64,000 nt of DNA from Paenibacillus sp. RC334 (GCF_030034735.1 NZ_CP125370.1:4945001-5009000), one strand, 5' to 3'; counted from the first letter of the stretch, positions 37,087-45,237 are shown. Numbers and translations: made by a program. The notes: a model not told the origin generated them from the letters alone.

Positions 37087-38256
37087 CTAGGAGCATATCT
37101 TTATTTCACTGGATCTATTATTCATTGCAATAGTTCCAAAAATAACTTCTAATGAAGCAAACGCGGACTCTTTAGGATGGAACTGTTTAGTATTTTCTAT
37201 CATATGTTGAAGAAGTTTTGCATCATCTAGTAATTCCGATAGGCGCTCGGTTAGATCCCCAGATGTCTCTGCATGAATGGCTACCCCAGAACGAACTAAA
37301 AATTTGGCATTATCCTGTTCTTGACCAGGAATTGGTTTACAAAGTAGCATCGGCAGTTCCATAGCAATCGCCTCAAAAGTCGTGACTCCTCCTGGTTTGG
37401 TAATCATAATATCAGATATAGCCATTAACTCATGAACATAGTTAATATAACCTGTTAAATAGATGCGATGTTTGGAAATTTTCAGACTCTCATTCAATTT
37501 CATTCGAAGTTTTTCATTATGCCCACAAACAATGATGAATTGTACAGGCTGTGACAATAGATCAAATTTCTGAATAGTAGAGCTTCCATCGCCAATCATG
37601 CCGCAACCTCCTCCCATCACAAGCACAGTAGGCATATGAGGATCTAAACCATACTTCTTAGCTGTTTTCTCTCTTTCTATGGACTGAGAAAATTGCGGGC
37701 GAATGGGAATTCCCGTATCTGCAATCCGAGTCTCTTCAACACCTAATTGAATTAAAGAATCACGTACACTTCTGGAACCCACAATATATTGATCTGTATA
37801 TGGATAAATCCATGAACTATGATCCGTGTGATCGGTAATGATAGTAACAGTATGAATATCGATTGAACCATATGATTTCAACTTCGACATCACGCCTGCC
37901 GCCAAAGGGAAGGTGCATACTACAATAGCAGGCTGTATTTCATTAATCAATTTCATCATTCGTCCGATTCCTGTAGAAAAAACGGTCTTTATAATATAGG
38001 ATAGGGTGTTTTGTCTCCGCGTTTTCTGATATAGATATCCATAAACTTGAGGGAATGTTTTTACGGCTTGGAGATAAACATTTCGACTCAAATGATTCAT
38101 ATAAGGATGGACCCATTCCATAAAATCAATAATGACAGGTTCCATATGAGGAAATCGAATTTGCATCGCATCTTGTATCGCTTGGGCTACTTGAATGTGA
38201 CCATCTCCATAATTTCCGGTAAGAATCAACATTTTTTCTTTCGTTCCTTTTTTCAT
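37087..38256 (-). CDS. Diacylglycerol glycosyltransferase (MGDG synthase/UgtP family)
   Basis: 389 residues, a GT28-type enzyme. N-terminal MGDG_synth domain: LILTGNYGDGHIQVAQAI, VVCTFPLAAGVMSKL, TIITDHTDHSSWIYP. C-terminal donor-binding domain: VLVMGGGCGMIGDG, FIIVCGHNEKL, MITKPGGVTTFEAIAMELPM. It would add a sugar from UDP-sugar to diacylglycerol at the cytoplasmic membrane face, making neutral glycolipids and the lipoteichoic acid anchor. AAAGGAG precedes ATG. Upstream of the deacetylase in the same operon. Substrate sugar not determined. Confidence 0.9.
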   Translation of the reverse strand: MKKGTKEKMLILTGNYGDGHIQVAQAIQDAMQIRFPHMEPVIIDFMEWVHPYMNHLSRNVYLQAVKTFPQVYGYLYQKTRRQNTLSYIIKTVFSTGIGRMMKLINEIQPAIVVCTFPLAAGVMSKLKSYGSIDIHTVTIITDHTDHSSWIYPYTDQYIVGSRSVRDSLIQLGVEETRIADTGIPIRPQFSQSIEREKTAKKYGLDPHMPTVLVMGGGCGMIGDGSSTIQKFDLLSQPVQFIIVCGHNEKLRMKLNESLKISKHRIYLTGYINYVHELMAISDIMITKPGGVTTFEAIAMELPMLLCKPIPGQEQDNAKFLVRSGVAIHAETSGDLTERLSELLDDAKLLQHMIENTKQFHPKESAFASLEVIFGTIAMNNRSSEIKICS

Positions 38257-38361
38257 GGAACACAGCTCTCCTTTTCAAAAAATCAAATCTCAGAAACGGT
38301 TAAGAACTTACTTTCCTTTTATGTTAAGAGAAATCGGCATAAACTGAAGGCACAGAAAGGA

Positions 38362-38480
38362 TGCTTTCATATGCCAAAGAAACGATTCTTATTATTGATG
38401 ATGAAATGAAATTCGGGAGTTGGTGGGGGTATATCTAACTACGACGATTAATATTTTTAAATCAGCATTTCGCCTTATGT
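38362..38480 (+). pseudogene. Response-regulator N-terminal remnant
   Basis: Reads KETILIIDDEM, then after a one-base shift KIRELVGVYLTTTI. This is the start of a receiver domain (ILIIDDE, then alpha-1). It ends after about 35 residues. Confidence 0.6.
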
Positions 38481-38552
38481 GAAAATCGTTTGAGCTGCTA
38501 GAATATATAGCAACAGTGAAATCATAACTTTGTTGTATTTCCTTTAAATCTA

Positions 38553-38813
38553 TCAAAAGTGAACTTGCGAACCTTCGGGCAAATCAAAAATGTATTTAAA
38601 CATGTTTCGGGTCAGTTTAAAAAAAGGGGAAAATAAAGGCTGGTCTAGCTTTAGAAAAAAATATCCCGCTTGTAATCGATTTACAAACAAATTGATACAA
38701 GTTATTACAATGGCGAAACTGAGATATGCAATGACGAGACTGAAAACTAACGCCAAAAAAATCTCAAAGCAAACATTTCTTTTGCCGTTTATCAGTTTCA
38801 ATTTTCTACCCAA
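38553..38813 (-). pseudogene. Histidine-kinase N-terminal remnant
   Basis: 86 residues: a basic start (GRKLKLINGKRNVCFEI) and one membrane segment (ALVFSLVIAYLSFAIVITCI), placed directly after a response-regulator C-terminus just as kinases follow regulators in cassettes 1 and 2. There is no HAMP or catalytic domain. Remnant of a third two-component system. Confidence 0.6.
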
Positions 38814-38937
38814 CTCCCCAAACGGTTTTTATATATCGCGGCTCTCTTGGGAGATCATCTATTTTCTCGTGTAAATTCAGAATTTGAACTACTACCGTAT
38901 TATCTAAATCTCCTAAAGGTTGATTCCACACATCATG
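38812..38937 (-). pseudogene. Response-regulator C-terminal remnant
   Basis: Reads KHDVWNQPLGDLDNTVVVQI, then NLHEKIDDLPREPRYIKTVW and GVG followed by a TAG in place of the usual Tyr. It aligns with DNTVMVHIRNLREKL...PQYIKTVWGVGYKI of the two intact regulators. It starts right at the end of dedA1, so the operon once read dedA, methyltransferase, dedA, regulator, kinase. Confidence 0.75.
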
Positions 38938-39529
38938 CTTTGCTCCTTTTCCGACTTTTAAGAATCATGAATATGACAATTCCTATGATTAAGGCAAGTC
39001 CCACATATATACCGTAGTGATAAATCATTGTCCCGATTGTTTCCACATGACCACCTGCAAATTGGCCAACTACAAAAAAGACAGACGTCCAAACAAGACC
39101 GGCTGTATAGGAATAAAGAATATAACGGCGAAATGACATTTTATTAATTCCGACTAAATAGGGAACAATATGCCTTACCACCGGAAAAAAGTAGCTAAAA
39201 CTCAATGCAATATTTCCATATTTATTTAGAAGGTGTTCTGATGTTTGTATATGCTTCCCCAAATTTTTTTTATGGCGAAGTTTATCCAGCACCGGCGAAC
39301 CGAAAAACCTGCCTAGAATATAACCAAGAGATAGCCCGGAGATAACTCCTAAATAAGTGATAATAAATGCTGGGAAATAATGGAGTAATCCTACTTTGCT
39401 AACGGCTCCGCCGGTCATAACGACAACCTCGTCCGGTATTGGCATTCCAACAATTCCGAGCCATAATGCAAAGAATAAAGCAGCATAACCAAACTGCGCA
39501 ATCCAATGAATTAGTGTGTCATAACTCAC
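38933..39529 (-). CDS. DedA-family membrane protein 1
   Basis: 198 residues. GTG at 39529 directly follows the methyltransferase-2 stop. Membrane segments and the DedA motifs are clear: PIPDEVVVMTGGAVSKVG, LGYILGRFFGSPVLDKL, FSYFFPVVRHIVPYLVGINK. DedA proteins include flippases of undecaprenyl phosphate (UptA type) and other lipids, and mutants are often sensitive to antibiotics acting on the envelope. Third gene of a dedA-methyltransferase-dedA operon. Confidence 0.9.
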   Translation of the reverse strand: MSYDTLIHWIAQFGYAALFFALWLGIVGMPIPDEVVVMTGGAVSKVGLLHYFPAFIITYLGVISGLSLGYILGRFFGSPVLDKLRHKKNLGKHIQTSEHLLNKYGNIALSFSYFFPVVRHIVPYLVGINKMSFRRYILYSYTAGLVWTSVFFVVGQFAGGHVETIGTMIYHYGIYVGLALIIGIVIFMILKSRKRSKA

Positions 39530-40096
39530 TTAAATCCCCTCCTTCTTACGGCATGTATAAACAAAAGCAGGAGGAAAATTGAGGGGCACAAAATCGATTT
39601 TATCAATAATGAATTTCTCAGATAAATGTTTCTTCATCTGAAGGGAGTATTGAAAAGCGATAAATTTGCCCTCTGGTTTTAAGGATTCGGTAATTTGATG
39701 GAGTAAAGTTTCTCTTAATTCGCTCTTAAAATTAAAAAAGGGTAATCCGCTAATAATACAGTCCAACGAATCAATACCTTTTTGATTCATTATTTTTGTT
39801 AAATGACAAGCGTTTGAATGACATGAGAAGTTTGGGTAGGTTGTTTGCAAAACCCTCCTCATCTTATCGTCCATTTCAAACAATAACACCTTAGCAGATC
39901 GATTTACTCGCAGTTCGATAAAGCGTGTGATAGCTCCTGTCCCAGAACCGAATTCTGCAATTGTGCTCACATCATCCCATGACACAGATTGAACCATTTT
40001 ACTCGCCAGAAACCGTGAACTGGGCAAAACACTTCCAACTCGCTTTGGATTTTTAATAAATCGTTGCAAGAACATTGCATACTGATTTGAAATCAA
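39530..40096 (-). CDS. Phospholipid N-methyltransferase-like protein, copy 2
   Basis: 188 residues, paralogous to the genes at 33647 and 41657. Motif I IAEFGSGTGAITRF, LLFEMDDKMRR, CIISGLPFFNF; N-terminus FLQRFIKNPKRVGSVLPSSR. Sandwiched between two dedA genes and abutting the downstream one, so membrane-lipid function is likely. SAM-dependent headgroup methylation is the family-based guess; the acceptor is unknown. Confidence 0.8.
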   Translation of the reverse strand: MISNQYAMFLQRFIKNPKRVGSVLPSSRFLASKMVQSVSWDDVSTIAEFGSGTGAITRFIELRVNRSAKVLLFEMDDKMRRVLQTTYPNFSCHSNACHLTKIMNQKGIDSLDCIISGLPFFNFKSELRETLLHQITESLKPEGKFIAFQYSLQMKKHLSEKFIIDKIDFVPLNFPPAFVYTCRKKEGI

Positions 40097-40140
40097 ATAA
40101 CTCTCCCCCTTTCATCTATTTTTTTCATTTGTCCACCAGC

Positions 40141-40730
40141 TTATGCAGTAAGGTCGGATAATTTCGACTTGAACCACTTGGTTGTGATAAAGGTGCCAAC
40201 GGCTATGATTAAAGCAACCACGGCCAATTTAGGATCGATCAAATCTAGCAAATTCAATATATAATGTCCAAGGAACTTGCCAAAGGCAAAGAACGTAGCG
40301 GTCCAAACAAACGCGCTGGAATACGAAATCAAAGCAAACTTCTTGTATGAGGTACCGTTTAGACCAACGAATACAGGCAAAATATACCGAATGACTGGTG
40401 TGAAATGTCCAAGACACATTGCGATATCTCCGTGTTGTTCAAAAAATTTCTCTGCTTTCTGAAAGTGACGGTTGTTTTGAAACTTTAGTTTAAATTTTTC
40501 TCCAAAGATTCTGCCCGCAAAATAAGCAATTGTAATTGCTGTAAATAAGCCAGCGAGAATAACAATATATACAATCCACGGGTTTAAAGCTCCGTTGTTA
40601 CTCAAAATTCCACCTGTTAGTATGGTTATTTCATTTGGAACCGGGACGCCGAATGGGCCTAGACAGAAGGCTAAGAAAAAAAGAGATATCCATAATGATC
40701 GACTAGCTGTAAGACGATATCGCTAATCAT
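40141..40730 (-). CDS. DedA-family membrane protein 2, frameshifted near the start
   Basis: ATG at 40730 has GAGGAGG upstream and opens MISDIVLQLVDHYGYLFF; the frame then stops after a run of seven T (minus strand, 40676-40682). With eight T it continues FFLAFCLGPFGVPVPNEITI and joins the long frame ending at 40141. That part has LTGGILSNNG, IAYFAGRIFGEKFKLKF and GHFTPVIRYILPVFVGLNG, all DedA hallmarks. The missing base may be a sequencing error. First gene of the operon, under the shared regulon promoter. Confidence 0.85.
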
Positions 40731-40759
40731 GTTCTAACCTCCTCGTTAATGTCGATGAA

Positions 40760-40821
40760 AGTATATTATTATAAAAATCTTAGGAGCTTATAGGGATATT
40801 TCTAAAGAAATTCTGAAGTAA
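40760..40821 (-). promoter_or_regulatory. Shared response-regulator promoter (dedA operon)
   Basis: Minus strand TTCAGAATTTCTTTAGA with AGA half-sites 11 bp apart and a third AAGA at the +23 position; CTTTAGA begins at 40807 and a TATAAT-like -10 lies about 34-36 bp on. Confidence 0.75.
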
Positions 40822-40895
40822 TGCAAAAACGCCTTTAATTCTCCCCTCCAAGCCATGGCTTGACATCTTAAACTGTTTTACGCCCAATGTAGGAA

Positions 40896-40931
40896 AGGTC
40901 TGATCAGCTTTTAACCAAGCTAATCAGACCT
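40896..40931. terminator. Inverted repeat (orphan terminator)
   Basis: AGGTCTGATCAGCTT pairs with AAGCTAATCAGACCT with one mismatch. No intact gene feeds it; the flanking 40830-41210 is otherwise empty or decayed. Confidence 0.55.
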
Positions 40932-41214
40932 CAACTTTATCCTAACACTTTGGTAATTCTACTTCTTTAGCACTAATGGAAATTGAAAAAGAGAGAATTC
41001 TCTCTCCTATTCCCGCTCGTACTGACATTGAAAGAATGACAATAGCAATTAGTTATCTTCTGATCAAAGTTATTAAGTACTCCACTGAGCCCGGGATCAT
41101 CACCTTGTAATGAAGTGTAACAAAGGCATCCCATTTTGAGAGTGAAAGCAAAGCTTCACTCTACATATAAGTAGAAGAAAATACACGATCATAAACGATC
41201 ACAAACATCCTCCT

Positions 41215-41310
41215 CCCCAACATTATGAAGGGATACAAATTAGAGTAGCGCTTGGCCTTTCTATAGCCATAAATATCATTGAATTGCGTGGCGAAACAGT
41301 TTGCCCTTAT
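41215..41310 (+). pseudogene. Histidine-kinase C-terminal remnant
   Basis: Reads EGIQIRVALGLSIAINIIEL, matching EGIQTGAGLGLSIAKNIIEL of the intact kinases (G-box), with conserved Gly residues replaced. Followed by a terminator, as a genuine kinase gene end would be. Inactive. Confidence 0.75.
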
Positions 41311-41311
41311 A

Positions 41312-41346
41312 AAAAAGCCTTACCGACTTGGTCGGTAAGGCTTTTT
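41312..41346 (+). terminator. Terminator ahead of cassette 2
   Basis: AAAAAGCCTTACCGAC / GTCGGTAAGGCTTTTT, perfect stem, 3-base loop. Counterpart of 33358-33395. Confidence 0.9.
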
Positions 41347-41382
41347 GGGTTGGATGATATAGATTTTAAACCTTCTATAGAT

Positions 41383-41447
41383 GAATCTTTAGATTTTCTT
41401 TAGAAATATACTCATTAATTCCTTAGTTTTTTTCATTATGATTTCTG
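41383..41447 (+). promoter_or_regulatory. Shared response-regulator promoter (cassette 2)
   Basis: TTTAGATTTTCTTTAGA with AGA half-sites 11 bp apart; CTTTAGA at 41398 and CATTATGAT at 41434, again 36 bp. The -10-like sequence is identical to that of the PAP2 promoter. Confidence 0.75.
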
Positions 41448-41490
41448 TATCGAAATAATAAAGAGGTGCAGAAATAGAGGGGATTGGGCC

Positions 41491-41565
41491 ATGTGCATCG
41501 GTGTGTTCTTCCCAATCGTACGACATTTCCTCCTTATGTCTTTTCTTCAATTTTCTCATTTTTAA
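41491..41565 (+). CDS. 24-residue DedA-like mini-ORF ahead of methyltransferase 3
   Basis: ATG at 41491 follows GAGGGG; product MCIGVFFPIVRHFLLMSFLQ plus FSHF. The FFPIVRH segment again recalls the DedA motif, at the same place as the mini-ORF of cassette 1. Here it is not adjacent to the methyltransferase start (about 90 bp away). Probably a decaying dedA relic. Confidence 0.4.
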   Translation: MCIGVFFPIVRHFLLMSFLQFSHF

Positions 41566-41656
41566 TCGTTTCGGTATCCATCCGTTTCGATAAAAGAAAT
41601 AATTTTGTTTAATATTTGTACCTTATTCAGCATTGTTCCTGACAATAAAAACAGTA

Positions 41657-42238
41657 ATGGAGGAAAATCAGTTGAAACTTAATGAATACCTTTTATTTTT
41701 GCAAAGCTTTATTCGCAGCCCAAAAAATGTAGGCAGTGTTATACCAAGCTCCCGATTTCTAGCGACCAAAATGGTGAAACAAGCCCCCTGGAACGAGTTT
41801 AAGGCAGTCGCAGAACTCGGATCGGGTACAGGTGCTATCACCCGTTTTATCAACGCCCAGGTGAGCGAACCCACGAAAGTATTATTGTTTGAGATGAATG
41901 AGACTATGAGGAAAAATTTACAGACAGAATACCCAGACTTCTCCTGTCATCCGAACGCTGCTCAGTTAGTAGAAGCAATGAAGCAAGAGAACATTCATCA
42001 GTTAGATTGTATTTTTAGCGGACTACCTTTTTTTAATTTTGATCGTGAATTGAGAGATACCTTGGTTGAACAGATCTATAAAGCACTCAAACCTGGAGGC
42101 TTGTTTATCGCCTTTCAATATTCGCTTCAAATGAAAAAGCAGCTTTCCGAAAAATTTATCATTGAAAAAATTGATTTAGTGCCTTTCAATATCCCTCCCG
42201 CTTTCGTTTACGTCTGTCGCAAAAAGGAAACAATTTAA
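41657..42238 (+). CDS. Phospholipid N-methyltransferase-like protein, copy 3
   Basis: 193 residues from ATG 41657; a TTG at 41672 with GGAGG eight bases before it is an equally good start. Same features as copies 1 and 2: FIRSPKNVGSVIPSSRFLA, VAELGSGTGAITRF, LLFEMNETMRK, CIFSGLPFFNF, IPPAFVYVCRKK. SAM-dependent methylation of a membrane lipid is inferred from family and context. First full gene of cassette 2. Confidence 0.8.
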   Translation: MEENQLKLNEYLLFLQSFIRSPKNVGSVIPSSRFLATKMVKQAPWNEFKAVAELGSGTGAITRFINAQVSEPTKVLLFEMNETMRKNLQTEYPDFSCHPNAAQLVEAMKQENIHQLDCIFSGLPFFNFDRELRDTLVEQIYKALKPGGLFIAFQYSLQMKKQLSEKFIIEKIDLVPFNIPPAFVYVCRKKETI

Positions 42239-42402
42239 ATGATGATGACACTTTAATTTACTCAATTAAATGTTTTTCTTATGCATATGTAGAAAAAGTG
42301 AAGACTTTACCTTATCATCAAGATATCTATACTAGTTGCAGTAATTTCAGGAACCTTAGATACGCTAATTCTACCAAGTCAAAAAAGAAGGAGCAGTCAG
42401 TA

Positions 42403-43083
42403 ATGAATACCATTCTTGTTGTGGATGATGATTCCGAGATTCGGGATGTCATTCATGTATATCTTCGTAATGAAGGATACCATGTAATTGAAGCAGCCGA
42501 TGGTGAAGAAGCCCTGGATGCCATAAAGACAACACCGATTCAACTGGTTATCCTGGATGTCATGATGCCACGAATGGATGGAATCAGAGCATGCCTTAAA
42601 ATAAGGGAAATATCGAATACTCCGATTATCATGCTGTCAGCCAAGGAAGAAGATATTGATAAAATTAACGGATTGACCACTGGGGCCGATGACTACATGA
42701 TTAAACCGTTCAATCCATTAGAATTGCTTGCTCGCGTAAAAGCGCAGCTACGTCGTCAAACATTAATAGGAAAAGAAGAATTTAATTCCCTTATTCTTAT
42801 TAAAGACCTGATCATCGATAAGAGTAAACATTCCGTGAAGTTAAAGGGCAACGAAATTTCGTTGACTCCTCTTGAGTTTGCTATTCTGGTCTTGCTTGCC
42901 AGCCATCCTGGGCAGGTTTTTAGTTCGGAGCACATTTACGAAAATGTGTGGAAGGCGCCATACGGATTTTCTGATAATACCGTAATGGTTCATATTCGTA
43001 ATTTACGAGAAAAATTAGAGCAGTTCCCAAGAGATCCTCAGTATATTAAAACGGTGTGGGGAGTTGGCTATAAAATTGAATGA
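42403..43083 (+). CDS. VanR/OmpR-family response regulator, copy 2
   Basis: 226 residues from ATG 42403 (AAGGAG upstream; an earlier in-frame ATG lacks a site). Receiver: TILVVDDDSEIRDVI (full acidic pocket), LVILDVMMPRMDG, MIKPFNP. Winged helix: LTPLEFAILVLLASHPGQVF, FSDNTVMVHIRNLREKLE, YIKTVWGVGYKIE. Intact and the best candidate for the factor binding the shared promoter boxes. Overlaps the kinase start by about 20 bp. Confidence 0.93.
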   Translation: MNTILVVDDDSEIRDVIHVYLRNEGYHVIEAADGEEALDAIKTTPIQLVILDVMMPRMDGIRACLKIREISNTPIIMLSAKEEDIDKINGLTTGADDYMIKPFNPLELLARVKAQLRRQTLIGKEEFNSLILIKDLIIDKSKHSVKLKGNEISLTPLEFAILVLLASHPGQVFSSEHIYENVWKAPYGFSDNTVMVHIRNLREKLEQFPRDPQYIKTVWGVGYKIE

Positions 43084-44179
43084 ACATGTACAAAAGTCAA
43101 AACAAAAAAAACGAATTCAAGTCAACATTTTAATCAGAATGGTACTAAGTTTTATTATCGCCATTGCTATAAATGATATTCTCATTTTACTTTTCTTGAA
43201 AATTAGCAGTGCTATGGAATGGCATTGGTTTCGCAATTTTTTTCCTTATCTTCTTACCCCCTTGTTTATGGTAACGTTTATTTTTACTTTTTTAGTTTTG
43301 ACACGGCGAATCGTTAGAGACTTAATTACATTGGAGCAAGGGCTTCAGATTATTTCCGAAGGTAATTTAAAATATCGGGTACCTGTTGTTCGGCAAGATG
43401 AACTTGGACGGGTTGCGCTCAACATCAATCGAATGACAGAACGTTTAGAGCAACAGATTGTAAAAGAACGTGAAATAGAGAAATCCAAGATGGAGTTGAT
43501 CACAGGTATTTCACATGACTTGCGCACGCCTCTGACAAGCATTATCGGCTATATCGAGCTTTTAAGAACAGACTCATATCAGGATAAAGATGAATATACG
43601 CGCTTTGTTCAAAACACCTATAACAAAGCAATTCATTTGAAGAAGTTGCTCGATGACTTGTTCGAATATACTCGGCTCACTTCTGTCGATACCCACTTAA
43701 ATCTCAGAAGCATCAATTTATTTCAACTATTGGATCAATTGCTATTCGAGTTCGAACCCATTGCTGAAGAAAACGGTGTATATATCGTGAAAGATATCGG
43801 TGACTCCCCGATCGTTACCTCCATTGACAGCGATAAAATTGCTAGAGCAATCGATAATCTTCTCATGAACGCCTTAAAGTATTCCTTGAAGCCGGGAAGC
43901 ATTTGCATTCGACTGAAAACGAGCCCTGAGCAAATTACGATTGAGGTCGAAAATAAAGGAGCTCCTCTCACGCAAGATCAAGAGGAGAAGCTATTTGATC
44001 GTTTTTATAAAGTTGACCATTCAAGAAGTAGCGAAGGTATTCAAACAGGAGCAGGACTGGGCCTTTCCATTGCTAGAAATATTGTTGAGTTACATCAAGG
44101 TACCTTAACGCTTAATCATAGTAATAACGTATTTACATTCCAATTGAAATTGCCTTTTGAAATTAGCTCAAGTAGCTAA
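43064..44179 (+). CDS. VanS-like sensor histidine kinase, copy 2
   Basis: 371 residues from TTG 43064 (a TTG at 43076 is possible), inside the end of the regulator gene, as in translational coupling. Two membrane segments (VLSFIIAIAINDILILLF; LLTPLFMVTFIFTFLVL) enclose a very short external loop (KISSAMEWHWFRNFFP), so it may sense within the membrane or through a partner. HAMP, H-box (GISHDLRTPLTSIIGYIELL), N-box (NLLMNALKYS) and G-boxes (GAGLGLSIARNIVEL) are intact. Short-loop kinases often respond to lipid-II-targeting antibiotics. Confidence 0.93.
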   Translation: MAIKLNEHVQKSKQKKRIQVNILIRMVLSFIIAIAINDILILLFLKISSAMEWHWFRNFFPYLLTPLFMVTFIFTFLVLTRRIVRDLITLEQGLQIISEGNLKYRVPVVRQDELGRVALNINRMTERLEQQIVKEREIEKSKMELITGISHDLRTPLTSIIGYIELLRTDSYQDKDEYTRFVQNTYNKAIHLKKLLDDLFEYTRLTSVDTHLNLRSINLFQLLDQLLFEFEPIAEENGVYIVKDIGDSPIVTSIDSDKIARAIDNLLMNALKYSLKPGSICIRLKTSPEQITIEVENKGAPLTQDQEEKLFDRFYKVDHSRSSEGIQTGAGLGLSIARNIVELHQGTLTLNHSNNVFTFQLKLPFEISSSS

Positions 44180-44669
44180 CCGTATCGATTAAAGTTTTTT
44201 CTAAAGACTTCTATGGAATGCGGAGAAGCTCCGCTTCCTAAACCTCTTATTTCAATCCCCCATTTCTTACACAATTACTCATAAGTTTTCGTTAAGTTTC
44301 TAAGGTACGCCGAGTACATTGCGTTCTCCGTTCCAGTTGTCTGGTATACTGTGCTTTCACTTGTTGAAATACCAATACAGTCCTTAAAGAATAATTATAC
44401 AGTGGCGGATTATTTTGATTTTACATCTTCATTTTCATAGTCTACAATTTTATTTTCCATATTCCCCTGGTTAATAATATGATATTTCTATAAATTGATT
44501 ACAAACAAGACCCTCGAAGATTTTAAGTCCATACGACTGATGATCGATAATCATCATCTGCTTCGCCTGTATGATTGTCAACTCGTAATTCAGTTACACC
44601 TCAAAGATACTCCCCCGTTATAATCAAATAAATCCATTTGCAGCGACTAAGTATATTCCTAATTTATAT
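44180..44669 (+). other. Decayed third copy of the cassette upstream region
   Basis: 44280-44390 resembles the region before methyltransferase 1: AGT/AAGT boxes 11 bp apart (ATAAGTTTTCGTTAAG), then CCAGTTGTCTGGTATACTGT against CCAGTTGTTCGGTATATCAT at 33587, which encodes the DedA mini-ORF. No methyltransferase follows. Otherwise no gene is seen. Confidence 0.5.
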
Positions 44670-45017
44670 TTATTTATATTTATAACGTTTTAGCTTTAAA
44701 TTTATGATTTCCTGAATTTCATGTTTGTCTCCCACATTTAACTTTCGAAATTCTGAAATTAAATTTGATTCAAGATTATCTAATTGTGTACAAAACAACG
44801 TACTATTAGAACTTATATACTCCTCGATTAGCAGCCACTCCAAGTTAACATTAAAGTTTAGTTTTAGGGCAACTATGGTTTCTAATGACGGCTTATATTT
44901 ATCTTGTTCCAATTCACTCAATGTCCCTTGTGATACGCCAATAATCTGTGAGAACTGAATTTGATTGAGTTTATTCGTTTTCCGAATACTCTTTATTTTT
45001 TCTCCTATAGTCTTCAT
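44670..45017 (-). CDS. XRE-family transcriptional regulator
   Basis: 115 residues. Helix-turn-helix at about 5-60 (GEKIKSIRKTNKLNQIQFSQ, GVSQGTLSELEQDKYKPS), followed by the NLEWLLIEEYISS segment of Cro/CI-type regulators with a short C-terminal tail. It binds DNA as a repressor or activator of unknown targets. It lies just inside the candidate Tn7-like right end at 45217. A truncated paralogue at 15374 lies next to the other old right end, so the gene may travel with these elements. Confidence 0.88.
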   Translation of the reverse strand: MKTIGEKIKSIRKTNKLNQIQFSQIIGVSQGTLSELEQDKYKPSLETIVALKLNFNVNLEWLLIEEYISSNSTLFCTQLDNLESNLISEFRKLNVGDKHEIQEIINLKLKRYKYK

Positions 45018-45046
45018 TGTTCCACCTACTTATCTATAAAAATAAA

Positions 45047-45084
45047 AACAGTCCCGATATAAAAACTTTTCATCGGGACTGTTT
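45047..45084. terminator. Inverted repeat upstream of the XRE gene
   Basis: AAACAGTCCCGAT / ATCGGGACTGTTT, perfect 13-bp stem, 12-base loop. Probably a terminator shielding the XRE gene from transcription from the right. Confidence 0.6.
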
Positions 45085-45139
45085 GAGTTAATGTACTGTA
45101 TTTTCTTGTAGGTAATATTTCAAATTAAGAATGGTGTTG

Positions 45140-45217
45140 TATTTATAATGGCAAAAAAGTCATAAAAGTAACTTCATAACTATAATGTAAACTTCACAAC
45201 TATAATGTCACTGGACA
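45140..45217 (-). mobile_element. Candidate Tn7-like right end, second element
   Basis: On the minus strand from 45217: TGTCCAGTGACATTATAG, then TTGTGAAGT, then a second copy ACATTATAGTTATGAAGT exactly 20 bp later, and weaker ones beyond. The layout (TGT, eight-base terminus, abutting 20-bp sites) mirrors the end at 50570 although the site sequence differs, as expected of another Tn7-like lineage. It ends 12 bp before the left end of the next element. Confidence 0.6.
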
Positions 45218-45224
45218 TGAACAA

Positions 45225-45229
45225 TTTGT
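45225..45229 (+). repeat. Target-site duplication TTTGT, left copy
   Basis: TTTGT directly precedes the element; the same 5 bp follow its right end at 50571-50575. Tn7-like elements make 5-bp duplications. Confidence 0.75.
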
Positions 45230-45237
45230 TCTCTTCG

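Noticed and set aside
38590..38874. Plus-strand 94-residue frame
   Set aside because: The opposite strand carries a recognisable regulator C-terminus and kinase N-terminus remnant, so this is a shadow.
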